A stretch of DNA of 64,000 nucleotides from Ashinkailepas kermadecensis (lineage: Eukaryota > Arthropoda > Thecostraca > Neolepadidae): assembly GCA_034440615.1 (NCBI GenBank), contig JAOTOM010004949.1:433501-497500 (forward strand), given 5' to 3'. Below, one piece after another: positions 1 to 12,300 of the stretch (positions are counted from its first letter, which is position 1; each line of letters starts with the position of its first letter). The translations under genes were made by a program, and so were the position numbers. A model generated the notes under the pieces. The model was not told the DNA's origin. It did not search any database and saw nothing but the letters and a program-made list of their open reading frames with translations.

Positions 1-440
1 GGCTGGGTCACAGGGATCTATAGTGCCACTGCCAGGGCTGGGTCATGGGGATCTATAGTGTCATTGCCAGGGCTGGGTCACGGGGATCTATAGTGTCACT
101 GCCAGGGCTGGGTCACGGGGATCTATAGTGTCACTGCCAGGGCTGGGTCACGGGGATCTATAGTGTCATTGCCAGGGCTGGGTCACAGGGATCTATAGTG
201 TCACTGCCAGGGCTGAGTCACGGGGATCGGTGGTGTTATTGCCAGGGCTGGGTCACAGGTATCGGTAGTGTCACTGACAGGTGTAGGTAGTGGCACCACC
301 AGGGCTTGGTCACAGGGATCGGTAGTGTTACTGCCAGATGTGGGTAGTGTCACCACCAGGGCGGAGTCGCAGGGATCGGTAGTGTCTGCCAGGTATCGGT
401 TGTGTCACTGCCAGGGCTGAGTAACAGAGATCGATGGTGT
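1..440. repeat. Minisatellite, 35-bp unit
   Basis: Units beginning GGCTGGGTCAC and ending CACTGCCAG recur every 35 bases at 1, 36, 71, 106, 141 and 176. After about 211 the copies degrade, with deletions and substitutions. The array runs off the left edge, so its full size is unknown. Confidence 0.93.
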
Positions 441-2382
441 CACTCCAAAATAGCAATTCAGCAACATCACGACAGAACAGAGGTTGTAGTACCGTAGATA
501 TTTATCAGTGGTAGTGATGGTTATGTTTTATCGGATGATTGGATGGATTGTTTCTCGGCTATGCTATCAGCCTAATAATACAGGTATGATTCACCCTATG
601 ATGTGTACCAAAATTGTCCCTTACTTGCACAACTCTTCTCCATTCGCGAGGAAGTTGTCCTACTGTTCCGAAAAAAATACTAAAGACGTAGCGAACATTA
701 GGGAATGCATAAATGCATAACATGCTGAGAATTAAGTTTCTATAGCTCTTAGGGATTTAGGAAGCACTGTGAATTTTTTTTTACTCATTTGCCAAGTGTA
801 GTAGTTCAATAAACCCGTTAACACCGCGCCGAATATTTTCTGCTGTATCGAGAGATCTAAAAGTTGGTAAGTGGAGCTGCTTGAGCCACTATGTTCTGCC
901 CACTCTTGTTCGCATGATAGCATAACAATGAATTCAGAACATGAAATATGTAAACCACTCACCAAATCGCTTTACTGGAAAGGACGTATGGTAGATATGA
1001 CATAGAGTGTTTGCGTGATTGCTCAGATACAGTCATGCTTATCGATTTAGTACACTTTGGGGTCCAACACCCCACCGCAATGTCAGTTTTGCTCTGCAAT
1101 AATATCAATTGTTAACATGAGACCCTGTGGTCGCGTCCCTTTCGCCAAGTGATTCCGGCCTGCTCAATGCTTCCATGTGTTGCCACGCCCCCTCCCCCGT
1201 ATGGTTTTCAGAATTGATGCTGCTGAAGAACTGTTGTGTACAGTCCCCAACTTTTTATTTCGTGTCAAAGGGATGGTGAGGAAGTGCTGCTATACCCACG
1301 AATGGGACGTGAATACTTCCGGTGCTGGTCCAGCCTGTATCTGCCACCGCACAGATACTTCATCAAGTACCTTAGATAGCTATTTCAACTAGTTATTTTG
1401 GGTGGCTAGCTATGAAAGTGATATGCTTGCTGAAACTCAATATCTCGTCCAGGAGACAATAAAATTGCTACCGAGCAAATGTGTGCCTTTGGGACTCCTG
1501 GGACTCCTGGGACTCCTGGAACTCCTGGGAGTCCATCACCACGCTCCTCCGGGGGACTGGTTCCTCGTAGCACTCACGTACGCTTTCTTAGCTAACCTTC
1601 CGGATGCTGATCTCAATGGCTTCGCTCCACCCCCACCACCACAAATACACTTCGGGTGACGGCTCTGTTCGGGCCTCTTCAACTGCAAGCCGTGTTACCG
1701 CCCTCGGCTAAGTCATACAGCTGTATGCACTGGTGCCACCCAGATCAGTATCACAAATGTAGTCCCTAACCTCCTCCCCCCTGCTTGGTCTCACCGCCGC
1801 GCCAGTGAGGCCCCACTGTAAGCCCTGCTCTCGCCGCGTCAGTCATGCCCTACCGTAAGCCCTGCTCCAGCCGTGGCCAGGCTCCAAACCGAGCTCAGAC
1901 CCAGCCCAGTCAACGATACGACACACCACTGTACCGCGGCATAGCCTGCTGCTGTGTAGTGCAGCTCCGGACACAGCTGTCCAATGAATCGACAACTTGC
2001 AGAAAATCGTCATCACTGTATGCGACTTACCTGACTTTCACTGCCTACGATTTCATCCGCAGCACGATTGTAAGAGTCGCTTTGTTCTAAAAAAAACTTC
2101 TACCCATCCCAGGCCCCCGGAAGTTCTGAAAAAGATGTCCATCACCTCACTTTGTTACATCAATCTTCACTTGGCTCCCGATCTAATTACATTGGTATCT
2201 CGATCTACACCACTGGTAAATTAATCTAGTAAAGTTGTACCGGATGGAATAAGAACATGTCCAAATTAACTTAGCTTTCGCATGAGTTTCGCATTTTCTA
2301 GGATATCCACTTGTAGGCAACGTCCCGAACATCGTCATTCCGTATCCTGAGGTACTCTCCGCAGTGTATCGACCAACAGGCA
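441..2382. other. Unrecognised intergenic sequence
   Basis: No protein family is recognised; the open frames are short (85 codons or fewer) and resemble nothing I know. The only local structure is a 9-bp tandem repeat (GGACTCCTG, four copies) at about 1492-1527. Confidence 0.6.
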
Positions 2383-2785
2383 CCATGTGCTCCTCTGTCT
2401 GGAGCGGTCTACCGCCGACCAGTCCGCCATGTGTTCCTCTGTCTGGAGCGGTCTACCGCCGACCAGTCCACCATGTGGTCCTCTGTCTGGAGCGGTCTAC
2501 CGCCGACCAGTCCACCATGTGGTCCTCTGTCTGGAGCGGTCTACCGCCGACCAGTCCGCCATGTGGTCCTCTGTCTGGAGCGGTCTACCGCCGACCAGTC
2601 CGCCATGTGTTCCTCTGTCTGGAGCGGTCTACCGCCGACCAGTCCACCATGTGGTCCTCTGTCTTGGGCCGTCTACCGCCGACCAGTCCACCATGTGTTC
2701 CTCTGTCTGGAGTGGTCTACCGCCGACCAGTCCACCATGTGTTCCTCTGTCTGGAGCCGTCTACCGCCGGCCAGTCCACCGCTGA
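2383..2785. repeat. Minisatellite, 44-bp unit, about 9 copies
   Basis: The unit contains CCTCTGTCTGGAGCGGTCTA followed by CCGCCGACCAGTCC and repeats every 44 bases with few substitutions. Because 44 is not a multiple of 3, the three frames are read in rotation, and all three stay open on the plus strand. The resulting 123-192 codon frames are therefore by-products of the repeat. Confidence 0.95.
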
Positions 2786-3124
2786 CGAAGCTGCGTTGGT
2801 GACGACAGCAGCCCGATGTTGCTCTCCTCAGTGGCATGGTGATCGTCTGCACAGCCAGAGCAGCCAGCTGGTGCCGGCTCGGGGACGGGCCGCTGACTCG
2901 CAGCAGCACGCAGCTGGTGTCGGCTCGGGGACGGGACGCTGAGTCGCGGCATGCCGTCGTAAGTCGGGCTTATCGCTGTGGCAGGTGGGTGCGACCACGT
3001 CGGTGACAAACACGGCCGCTGCGTGCGACACAGCCCATCACTGCTGTGGTATGTGCTGCCGCCCGCTGCTCAACCCCTGCCTGCAACACCCGCTGTCCGA
3101 CCCGATCCCTATCCGTCCGTCCAT

Positions 3125-3832
3125 CCCTCGGACTGCATCGCTGCCCTCCCCGGGACTGTATCGCTGCCCTCCCCAGGACTGTATCGCTGCCCTCCCCAGG
3201 ACTGTATCGCTGCCCTCCCCGAGACTGCATCGCTGCCCTCCCCGGACTGTATCGCTGCCATCCCTCGGGCTGCATCGCTGCCCTCCCTCGGACTGTAGCG
3301 CTGCCCTCCCCAGGACTGTATCGCTGCCATCCCTTGGACTGCATCGCTGCCCTCCCTCGGACTTTAGCGCTGCCCTCCCCAGGACTGTATCGCTGCCATC
3401 CCTTGGACTGCATCGCTGCCCTCCCTCGGACTGTAGTGCTGCCCTCCCGAGGACTGTATCGCTGCCATCCCTCGGGCTGCATCGCTGCCCTCCCTCGGAC
3501 TGTAGCGCTGCCCTCCCCAGGACTGTATCGCTGCCCTCCCCGGAATTGTACCACTGCCCTCCCCGGGGCTGTATCACTGCCCTCCCCGGGGCTGTATCGC
3601 TGCCCTCCCCGAGACTGTATCACTGCCCTCCCCGGGGCTGTATCGCTGTCTCCCCGGGACTGTATCGCTGCCCTCCCCAGAACTGTATCGCTGCCCTCCC
3701 CGGGGCTGTATCACTGCCCTCCCCGGGGCTGTATCGCTGCCCTCCCCGAGACTGTATCACTGCCCTCCCCGGGGCTGTATCGCTGCCTCCCCGGGGCTGT
3801 ATCGCTGCCCTCCCCGGTACGGCACTGCTGCT
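3125..3832. repeat. Minisatellite, 23-bp unit, about 30 copies
   Basis: The core is ACTGTATCGCTGCCCTCCCC in a 23-bp period. Between about 3250 and 3540 variants (CCATCCCTTGG, GACTGTAGCG) recur in a higher-order pattern of about 69 bp. Long frames are open on both strands; the 454-codon plus-strand frame covering this array is attributed to the repeat. Confidence 0.94.
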
Positions 3833-5587
3833 TAACCCCACCGGCAAATCCAGGAGGTGGTGGAAAACCCCGTCCCCCACCCCTCCCATCAAGCGTGTTG
3901 TGTGCATAGACAGGCATTGCAACTCTCGTGACCTATTTGAGTTTGAAGCAGCGGTACCAGCATACACCATTTGGGGAGCAAGACGAGCGAGGGCAAAGTA
4001 CGGGGAAATAGTCCTGACCCAGGCGCATGGTCGGCCACCACGCCACAATAGCAAACTTGTGGACCCGCCTCAACTGCGCTCTCTTGGAAACACAGCAAGC
4101 CATGCACTTTTTGTGTTCAATTTTCGAGGAATTGCCGGAATTTTATCAAAAAAGAACATCTACTTCGATAAGTTGGCACGACGCATTCAAACTTGCAATG
4201 CATACTCGACGTATATTCATGATGAAACAAGTATTATTTCAATCACAGAAATACAAACACTTGGTGATTTTTTTCTTGCGGTGGTGAAGCAGGTCTTAGT
4301 TTTTTTTTACTTTGTTGTTTCCCAGTTATCACCAAATTTTTCTGTGTAGGTTTCGCGCATTTCAAAGGAACTATTTTATTGCGGAACTTAGCCGGAACCG
4401 GCTCGTCCGCCATCGACTGAGGGATTTCGGCTCACGTGAGCCGATCTTCAGCGCACATGCCCTACAACGGAGGCACAATTTCCGTCATCAGGCTCTTCTG
4501 CCGGGTGGCTGGGTGAAGCGGTAGACGCTGTTCTGGTCGTCCCGACACGGACTACCGGCGCTCTCCACCACCCCCATCGGTGGCTTGGAAGCCTGCGCTG
4601 CAGCATTTCAACATGGTGTTGATGTGTGTCAACAGGTGTATGTGCATGTGCAGCACATGTGAATGTTCATGTACAGCGTGCATATGCATCAACATGCACT
4701 GAACGGGTGACGTGCAGTGTGAGCGTGCGGTGGCTGGGACAGCTGGCTCTCGTCAGTACTGAGGTCGTACATCGTGGAGCTCGTCTTCACACGGTGCCGG
4801 GACCGCTGACGCCAGTTCTGCACACGGAGGTGCCGACAGCCAGCCAGTCGGCGACAAGTTGCAACGAATCAACATCACAGATGATCATTTCTCAGTCTAA
4901 CTGCATCGCCACGGCGACAATTCCTGTTTGTTGATGTCTACGCCAGGTTCACAGCATTCATTTATCGTGCGGCCAAACCTGCAGCCGACTTTTGACAGGA
5001 GATTAAACGGTCATAAAAACGGCCGACCCGCTGTCGACCGGCTCACCAGCGCAGGCGTTGTCGCCGGGTTTTGTCGTCGTGAGTCGTTACCTGTCACCCG
5101 CCCAGTCTGTGCTGTCTCATGAAGAGCTCGCCACACCACTGCACTGACATCGGAAGCGTGTGTGCTGCGGATTTGCAGGCCAGAAATCTCCTTCGATAAT
5201 GCCAGTAAAGGAAGGCGTTGTCGCGGATTACATGTGCAGAAGTGACAGGTCATGCGGCTGTTGGAGGCACGCGCTGCGCAGCGATTTCAGGCATGACTGA
5301 CATTCAAGTGGCCCTCATTGGCATTTGCCGCATGATGTCTGACAAGCGGTAAACCTGAAAGCGCTGTCGCAATCAACATACACTCCAGTATGGAGACATA
5401 AGAAGTGAACTGGTAATTTCGTCGTCCTTGAACGTCATTCAACTGTAACCAACCAGTCCACGACGAATCAATGTCGGACGCCTGCAGTAGACAAAGAAAT
5501 CTCCATTGACATTGGCGATGCCGGTGCCAGTTACAGTGTTCAGTTCATGGTCCTGACCTTTGGTGTTTCCCATGGCAACTGTGTCCT
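3833..5587. other. Unrecognised intergenic sequence
   Basis: No recognisable gene. A short degenerate ATGTGCATGTGCA-like purine/pyrimidine alternation occurs at about 4620-4700. Confidence 0.55.
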
Positions 5588-6172
5588 CCGATCTGTGACA
5601 TGTTGATCATGTTCTTTCCTCCGGTCTGGCGCATATTGATCATGTTCTTTCCTCCGGTCTGGCGCATATTGATCATGTTCTTTCCTCCGGTCTGTGACAT
5701 GTTGATCATGTTCTTTCCTCCGGTCTGTGACATATTGATCATGTTCTTTCCTCCGATCTGTGACATGTTGATCATGTTCTTTCCTCCGGTCTGGCGCATA
5801 TTGATCATGTTCTTTCCTCCGATCTGTGACATGTTGATCATGTTCTTTCCTCCGGTCTGTGACATGTTGATCATGTTCTTTCCTCCGATCTGTGACATAT
5901 TGATCATGTTCTTTCCTCCGATCTGTGACATGTTGATCATGTTCTTTCCTCCGGTCTGTGACATGTTGATCATGTTCTTTCCTCCGATCTGTGACATGTT
6001 GATCATGTTCTTTCCTCCGGTCTGGCGCATATTGATCATGTTCTTTCCTCCGATCTGTGACATGTTGATCATGTTCTTTCCTCCGATCTGTGACATGTTG
6101 ATCATGTTCTTTCCTCCGATCTGTGACATGTTGATCATGTTCTTTCCTCCGGTCTGGCGCATATTGATCGTG
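5588..6172. repeat. Minisatellite, 33-bp unit, about 17 copies
   Basis: The unit is GATCATGTTCTTTCCTCC plus a variable half, either GGTCTGGCGCATATT or GRTCTGTGACATGTT. The 33-bp period equals 11 codons, so in-phase frames stay open on both strands: 191 codons on plus (motif MFFPPVCDMLI) and 224 codons on minus (motif NMSQIGGKNMI). Two half-unit variants alternate irregularly. No start context or flanking domain supports a gene. Confidence 0.96.
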
Positions 6173-6216
6173 TAGATGATAATCATCTGATGACCAGCAC
6201 TTACATATTGGAGTCT

Positions 6217-6318
6217 CAATGTTTCTAACTTCAGGAACTATGGCGCATACACTCTCATAAATAGCTGCAATGTTTCTAACTTCAGGAACTATGGCGCATA
6301 CACTCTCATAAATAGCTG
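6217..6318. repeat. Exact tandem duplication, 2 x 51 bp
   Basis: The sequence starting CAATGTTTCTAACTTCAGG occurs at 6217 and again at 6268 and is identical across the 51-base unit. Identity suggests a recent duplication. Confidence 0.95.
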
Positions 6319-6387
6319 CAATATCCGGCGAAGCAAATTGGCTGGAGAATTGCGTGGTGCAGTTGAATAATTGGTCGGCGAAGTTCT

Positions 6388-6416
6388 TTCACTGACGTCT
6401 TCATGACGTCAGTGAA
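6388..6416. repeat. 12-bp inverted repeat with CRE-like core
   Basis: TTCACTGACGTC (6388-6399) and GACGTCAGTGAA (6405-6416) are perfect reverse complements around a 5-base loop. The right arm overlaps TGACGTCA, the palindromic CRE/ATF consensus. Any function is unproven. Confidence 0.85.
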
Positions 6417-6569
6417 GTACCTTTGTATGTCGCCATCTTGGAATGAATAGCGACATGCAAAGGTAAGGCACAAATGTGTCCTTTTGCATCTTTGTGTATT
6501 GGTACTGGCTTTTGCTGGCGAGCACATGTGCCCACCACTACCTTCTCCATGCAAGCAAACATTGTGCTC

Positions 6570-6815
6570 ATTACACGTACCCACCACATGTACCCACCAC
6601 ATCTGCTTAACACATGTACCCATAGCATGTGCCCACCACATCTGCTTAACACATCTACCCATAGCATGTACCCATCACATGTACGCACCACATGTATCCA
6701 CCACATGTACACACATGTGCCCACCACATGCACCCATCACATGTACCCACCACATATACCCACCACATGTACCCACCACATATACCCACCACATGCATCC
6801 ACCATGTGTGCCCAC
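6570..6815. repeat. Degenerate 13-bp tandem repeat
   Basis: CACATGTACCCAC-type 13-mers recur with substitutions (CACATCTGCTTAA, AGCATGTGCCCAC). The ACATGT core is palindromic, so open frames appear on both strands. These are not genes. Confidence 0.9.
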
Positions 6816-8616
6816 CACTAACTTCGCCATGTAAGCAAATATTGTGCAGTTCTTGCATGGTTTCCAATTATATGTCAAAGCTTCATGTGAATGTTTCTGC
6901 TTTCAAAACGAATGTTCCCGCAATATGCCACAGTTCGGCAGGTGCAATTGCGCCCTGACAAGTATTCGCCAGGTATCTGAGATGGACGAAGCCACAGTAT
7001 CAGTAAATGGGCGTCATGCATTTGAGAAAACAACATCGGAGCAAGGCTTTGCAAGGCACGTCTTCTTCTGTTGTTCCATGTGAAGTAACCCTAGAGTCAG
7101 TCACGTCATACAGGAGATCGCAAATATGCTTCTAAATACCGAAAGGACGATTGAAACACTGTAGCAACATGAGAGATCCACGGAAAAAACTGTTCTCTTC
7201 TGGAATGATTTAACTAATTAATGCCCTTGTTTCCTCACCTCGAATATATTTACGGATTTTTAATTTTCTGGCACTTCGAAGCATGGCTAGTCTTAGCTTG
7301 CTTTCAGCAGAACGACATCTATTGTGCGATTTCAGCTGGTCTGGAGAACACCTGGTAGAACATGTTCTGCACGTAGCGTATTTCATGCCGGAAGCATAAC
7401 TTTCCTAATAAATGCATTTCATTTTGCGAAGCAAGCATGCATAGCCACCAAACAAAATGTGCGCATGACTACATCTTCATTACTGGAATTCTGGAAGAGT
7501 TCCGTCACCTTTATGTCGATTAAACAAGGAAAGGGCGACCTGCAGTGGCATTGGTGATGATAGTGGTGCCAAGAAGTTCCAGCGATAATTATCAGGATCG
7601 CGCACTCTCAGTTGACACAGGCAGGGGTTGGGTTGCAGGGGTGTACCTAGTAGGATGGGTGTAAGAGTAACCAGCTAGAGTGTGCTTCAGAATAGCTGTC
7701 ATCATGGCTCGATACCTCGGCTGGGTCGGGGGTCCGGACCCCTCCCGTGCTTTGGTACGCTGCTGATGTTAAATTGTCATTTTCACTGTTCAATCTGAAA
7801 ATGCTGGGACCCGAACAGCCCGCCCTCTGACTTAGTGAGGTATATATATATATATACATAACGAGACATTTTGTAGCCTTCTGACCTCGGACTATATTAA
7901 ACATGCATCTTACATGGCAGATTCAGGCAGTATAATGTGACAGTCAAGACTGGAGATCTCTCACAAAGCCAGGTGTGGTGTCCGGGTCCAAGCATGTGGG
8001 CTGGATATTGCAGTTGTACGATTGCAGGCGAGTGACAGGCTGAAGCTGACCTCAAGTCCAGTCAGCCGGAGGCATATTAACATGCCATATGAACTGCGAG
8101 AATACTACTCCATCTGGAAACCATTCTTATCCCACGCTAAAGTATGACTTCATCGGTGACCTGGGAAAACGTTGGCTGGGCTGGGTTCATCGGCAATCAT
8201 TAATTCGATGCTATTAATCCATTGTTATCCCATTCGATAATGTGAAGCTGTTACCTTTAGTAAATGCATTAAGACGAGTTATATTGAGCTGGTGAGTTTC
8301 ATGACAATTATTTTCAGCAACAAATGCACGTGAATTTAACACCTCAGCAGGAAGCACTCAGGGCATGCGGTGCCAGCGGATAGGGACATATCCCAATATA
8401 ATTTATGAATCCATCAATTGCTACGATGGAGGTAAGTGAATTCGGATTATTGGAAATCGTGAGGAAGATAATTATTTCCGGATGCGGTAAGTGCAGTTCT
8501 AATCGGTTAACTATGACGACGCGCGGCTTAAAGCGAGGTGCTTGAAGCAAGTCAGTGTCACGTGACATGATTGATAGACATGTCAACACGACATTGAGAT
8601 GTCAATATACATGTGG
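6816..8616. other. Unrecognised intergenic sequence
   Basis: No recognisable gene. It holds a (TA)n run at about 7842-7857. A possible small TE relic lies at 7636-7765: it starts CAGGGGTGTACC and ends GGTACGCTGCTG, weakly inverted ends with no clear target duplication. Confidence 0.5.
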
Positions 8617-8682
8617 GAAGGGAGGAATTACTGACTCACTCTTGACTTTGCCGTGGGACGGGATGATCCCACTGTTAACCGA
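8617..8682. repeat. Left copy of imperfect direct repeat
   Basis: Shares GAGGAATTACTG, CTTGACT.TGCC and ACTGTTAAC in the same order and spacing with 10127-10191. The two copies are direct, about 1.5 kb apart and roughly 75% identical by eye. They bracket the piggyBac-like remnant. Confidence 0.75.
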
Positions 8683-9058
8683 TTAACGCCTGGTGTCCTT
8701 ATATGGAGACAGCAACATTTTCAGCATATATTGGAAAGCTGGTCAGTGCAAGCTGCTCAAGCAATTTGAAAAGTGATCATAAGGCGTCTGTGGACCTCTT
8801 GGTGACATCGGATTCCGAAGCTGCTCGCACAGGAATGCTTGGCTGATCTTTATAGTTAGCGTGTTTTTCGGCAACCTGAAGCTAAACTGTCAGCCACTCC
8901 GGACAGGTGTCCTGATCAAGTATTTGCGTAATCTCGGTGCGTGCGTTGATAAAAGATTGTTTAAATGTACAAACGTTGATATTTATTTCCCATAATCAGC
9001 GAACACTAACCGTTTAGCGTCCGCTAAAAGTATGTGTCATCAAATGAGGACACCGGGC
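8683..9058. mobile_element. piggyBac-like terminal region (TTAA + inverted ends)
   Basis: TTAA at 8683-8686 is followed by CGCCTGGTGTCCTTATATGG. The reverse complement of 9033-9058 reads CGCCCGGTGTCCTCATTTG, matching about 20 of 26 positions. TTAA targets are diagnostic of piggyBac elements in general. The right end lacks an adjacent TTAA, so this is either a decayed MITE or the left end plus an internal inverted copy of a larger element whose transposase relic starts at 9224. Confidence 0.6.
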
Positions 9059-9223
9059 GGAAGGGGGTGGGAGCCGGCCGCGGCCGCGTGGCGGATGATA
9101 AGGGACTATCGGCCGGTAGCCATGCCCTGCCCGGCCCGCAGCATTTGCCATGCGCATGCTGTGAGTTGCGCGTGGGGTGAATCTATCTGCGTCGATTCCA
9201 AACTGTGATCTGTTTCGGTTTCC

Positions 9224-9580
9224 TTGCCACGTCTCCCGTGCGTCATTATACGACGGGAAAAGGTCCTAACGGTGGAGGAAGCTCTACAGCTGATTGAAAC
9301 TGGCGGCTTCGCGGACAGTGATGCTGACTTTGTGGACATCGTGGCATTGCCACCACCGGTTGTGGACGAACTAACAGACGAGTTTGAAGGGGAAGATTAC
9401 ATCGTCACTGGCAGGGACGCGGCGCTCCAGGACGTGCCCGGATACGTGGAAGCCATGTCGGTGCGATGTCCGATGGAAGCCATGTCCGAGGAGGACAAGG
9501 CAGACAACCAACCGGCGCGCCAAAGCAAGCGGCCCATGGTTACATCGAGCGATCGCTGTTGGAGCAAGGCGTGTAGTTGA
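9224..9580 (+). pseudogene. piggyBac-like transposase N-terminal fragment
   Basis: A 118-codon frame. Residues 15-60 resemble the acidic N-terminus of piggyBac-derived transposases, where a T(V/L)EEAL helix is followed by a PP..(D/N)ELTDE cluster; here I see TVEEALQLIE and LPPPVVDELTDEFEG. No DDD catalytic core follows. A partly overlapping second frame (9384-9716) has a CKRC motif, but I could not match it to the C-terminal zinc domain. The nearby TTAA-bounded end at 8683 supports the call. If correct, most of the transposase is deleted. The family call rests on recall of N-terminal character only. Confidence 0.45.
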
Positions 9581-10126
9581 GAGAAAGTGTAAGAGATGCT
9601 CGTACAATGCTGGATGGCCGTTGTTGAGGAGAGCGATGATGTTTAACGAGATGTTGTTCATGGTGCGGCAGTTTGTGATATGTTTATCGCGTTGGTGTAT
9701 TTGGTGCAATATATGAGTATGTGTTTGATGGTTAGTGGGCTGTGGCACGTGGTACATTGTGATCGTGGACGTTTTAGTATGATGCACGAGTGAGTGAGAC
9801 TGGTGTGACCAATGCGCAGCCATGTGAGTATGCGTTCTTTACGTCTGCTCTTTTGGTTGATAATGTTTCATTGTTCGTATTTGGGGTGTACTTCATGAAG
9901 TTGTGCTTGTACGATATCCCATGATTGTTCAATGCGCATGTTGATAGTCTGGTGCATTGTTTGATAGCAGTCGGATTGTGACAAGAGGCAGTGTGTGATC
10001 TGTTGCAATGTCGCGGCGATGTTTGCTTCCGTTTCTGCGAGTTCGTTGCCATGCATTTTTGTGTGGCTCGGTATCTAAAGAAGAAGTGGTTGTTAACATG
10101 ATCCCACTTTTAGCTCTACTGTGGGC

Positions 10127-10191
10127 TTGGAGGAATTACTGGCGCATTCTTGACTCTGCCAAAGAACGAAACGATCCGACTGTTAACTGTG
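10127..10191. repeat. Right copy of imperfect direct repeat
   Basis: Partner of 8617-8682, in the same orientation; shares GAGGAATTACTG, CTTGACT and ACTGTTAAC. Confidence 0.75.
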
Positions 10192-10305
10192 TGACGGGGG
10201 AGTGTCAAGTAGCCAGCTCTTGACAAGCTTGTCGACTTTAATTGGCAATGAACACGCGACAAAAATAACAGGACAGGAAAACGAAGAAACGTCTGCTGTT
10301 GGGGA

Positions 10306-10604
10306 CAGAGGCGGATCGAGGAATTTTCATGGGGATGGGCACTCGTCTGGAGGGGTGCTATTTCCTCGGAGGGTCACCAATGCGAAAATCCCCGGAGGGG
10401 TGACTTCCGCTGAAAATTCGTTGAGTGGGAGGTGGGGGTTCACTCGAGCATACTGAAGGGGCTTCGATTCCTCTGGAGGGGCACCCTTGGTTGGTTCTTT
10501 TTAGCGAGGAGGCAGGGTGCACTTGAGCCTGCACAGAGGGGCGCCAACTTGTCATGAGGATGGAGGTACATTCAACCAGTGCCTCCGCCCTGCATCCGTC
10601 CCTG
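10306..10604. mobile_element. Short TIR element (CAGRGRCGGAT family)
   Basis: The left end CAGAGGCGGATCGAGG and the inverted right end CAGGGACGGATGCAGG match at about 12 of 16 positions. The interior is rich in AGGGGYGC blocks and has no coding capacity. The termini resemble those of the element at 39990-40165. No convincing target duplication is visible. Confidence 0.55.
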
Positions 10605-10724
10605 CAGTTGTTTGTGTCGCTGAACTCGGGGACGGACAGGCCCCATCGACCTCTCGTCAAGCGCCATGCGTTTCGTCTTCCGTCCCGGGTCATGTGAACG
10701 GTGGCTGAAGAAATAAAATATCCC

Positions 10725-11849
10725 GAGGGTGAGGCGCTGACGGCGTCCGCCGACACAGCAGTGACCCCAATGAGGGTGAGGCGCTGACGGCGTCTGCTGA
10801 CACAGCAGTGACCCCAATGAGTGTGAGGCACTGACGGCGTCCGCCGACACGGCAGTGACCCCAATAAGGGTGAGGCGCTGACAGCGTCCGCCGACACAGC
10901 AGTGACCCCAATGAGGGTGAGGCACTGACGGCGTCCGCCGACACGGCAGTGACCCCAATGAGGGTGAGGCGCTGACAGCGTCCGCCGACACGGCAGTGAC
11001 CCCAATAAGGGTGAGGCGCTGACAGCGTCCGCCGACACATCAGTGACCCCAATGAGGGTGAGGCGCTGACAGCGTCCGCCGACACAGCAGTGACCCCAAT
11101 GAGGGTGAGGCGCTGACAGCGTCCGCCGACACATCAGTGACCCCAATGAGGGTGAGGCGCTGACAGCGTCCGCTGACACAGCAGTGACCCCAATGAGGGC
11201 GAGGCGCTGATGGCGTCCGCCGACACAGCAGTGACCCCAATGAGGGTGAGGCGCTGACGGCGTCCGCCGACACGGCAGTGACCCCAATAAGGGTGAGGCG
11301 CTGACAGCGTCCGCCGACACATCAGTGACCCCAATGAGGGTGAGGCGCTGACAGCGTCCGCTGACACAGCAGTGACCCCAATAAGGGTGAGGCGCTGACA
11401 GCGTCCGCCGACACAGCAGTGACCCCAATGAGGGTGAGGCACTGACGGCGTCCGCCGACACGGCAGTGACCCCAATGAGGGTGAGGCGCTGACAGCGTCC
11501 GCCGACACGGCAGTGACCCCAATAAGGGTGAGGCGCTGACAGCGTCCGCCGACACATCAGTGACCCCAATGAGGGTGAGGCGCTGACAGCGTCCGCCGAC
11601 ACAGCAGTGACCCCAATGAGGGTGAGGCGCTGACAGCGTCCACCGACACAGCAGTGACCCCAATGAGTGTGAGGCGCTGACAGCGTCCGCCGACACAGCA
11701 GTGACCCCAATGAGGGTGAGGCGCTGACGGCGTCTGCTGACACAGCAGTGACCCCAATGAGGGTGAGGCGCTGATGGCGTCCGCCGACACAGCAGTGACC
11801 CCAATGAGTGTGAGGCGCTGACAGCGTCCACCGACACGGCAGTGACCCA
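10725..11849. repeat. Minisatellite, 47-bp unit, about 24 copies
   Basis: The unit is GAGGGTGAGGCGCTGACAGC + GTCCGCCGACACAGCAGTGA + CCCCAAT. Variant positions (CAG/CGG/CAT before CAGTGACC; GAGGG/GAGTG/TAAGG) recur in blocks, suggesting unequal exchange. All minus-strand frames stay open, giving a 637-codon frame at 10358-12271 that I reject as a gene. Confidence 0.97.
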
Positions 11850-12094
11850 GATGACGTCCGCAGTTCCGCCAGGGGCAGCGGCGGCGTGTGTTGCCGTGTT
11901 GACCTGGGGAGGGGGTGTGACAGTTGACTTGGCCAGCAGTGCCCGTGAACTGATGACGTCGACGATGACGACGATGACGATGGCAGTTGACGTGGCCAGC
12001 AGTACCCGTGGAAGATTGAGCGCCGTGCGGTAAGGCACACTGCCGATGTGACTTGAGCCGAGCCGGAGTTGTGGCCAGTCAGGCAGCTGACGAT

Positions 12095-12300
12095 GGTACG
12101 TGTCACACGTGTGTGTCCAAGTGTCCACGTATGTGTCCACGTGTCACACGTGTGTGTCCACGTGTCCACGTGTGTGTCCACGTGTCCACGTGTGTGTCCA
12201 CGTGTCACACGTGTGTGTCCACGTGTCACACGTGTGTGTCCACGTGTCACACGTGTGTGTCCACGTGTCACACGTGTGTGTCCACGTGTCCACGTGGCGC
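12095..12300. repeat. CACGTG-rich tandem repeat, 20-21 bp
   Basis: Alternating CCACGTGTCACACGTGTGTG and CCACGTGTCCACGTGTGTGT units. Many perfect CACGTG palindromes (the E-box core) occur in about 200 bases. Confidence 0.92.

Noticed and set aside
2985..4349. 454-codon plus-strand open frame
   Set aside because: Mostly the 23-bp array, with an unrecognisable tail; competing long frames exist on both strands.
10358..12271. 637-codon minus-strand open frame
   Set aside because: It is the 47-bp array read in rotating frames plus flanks. All frames are open by repeat composition and there is no domain.
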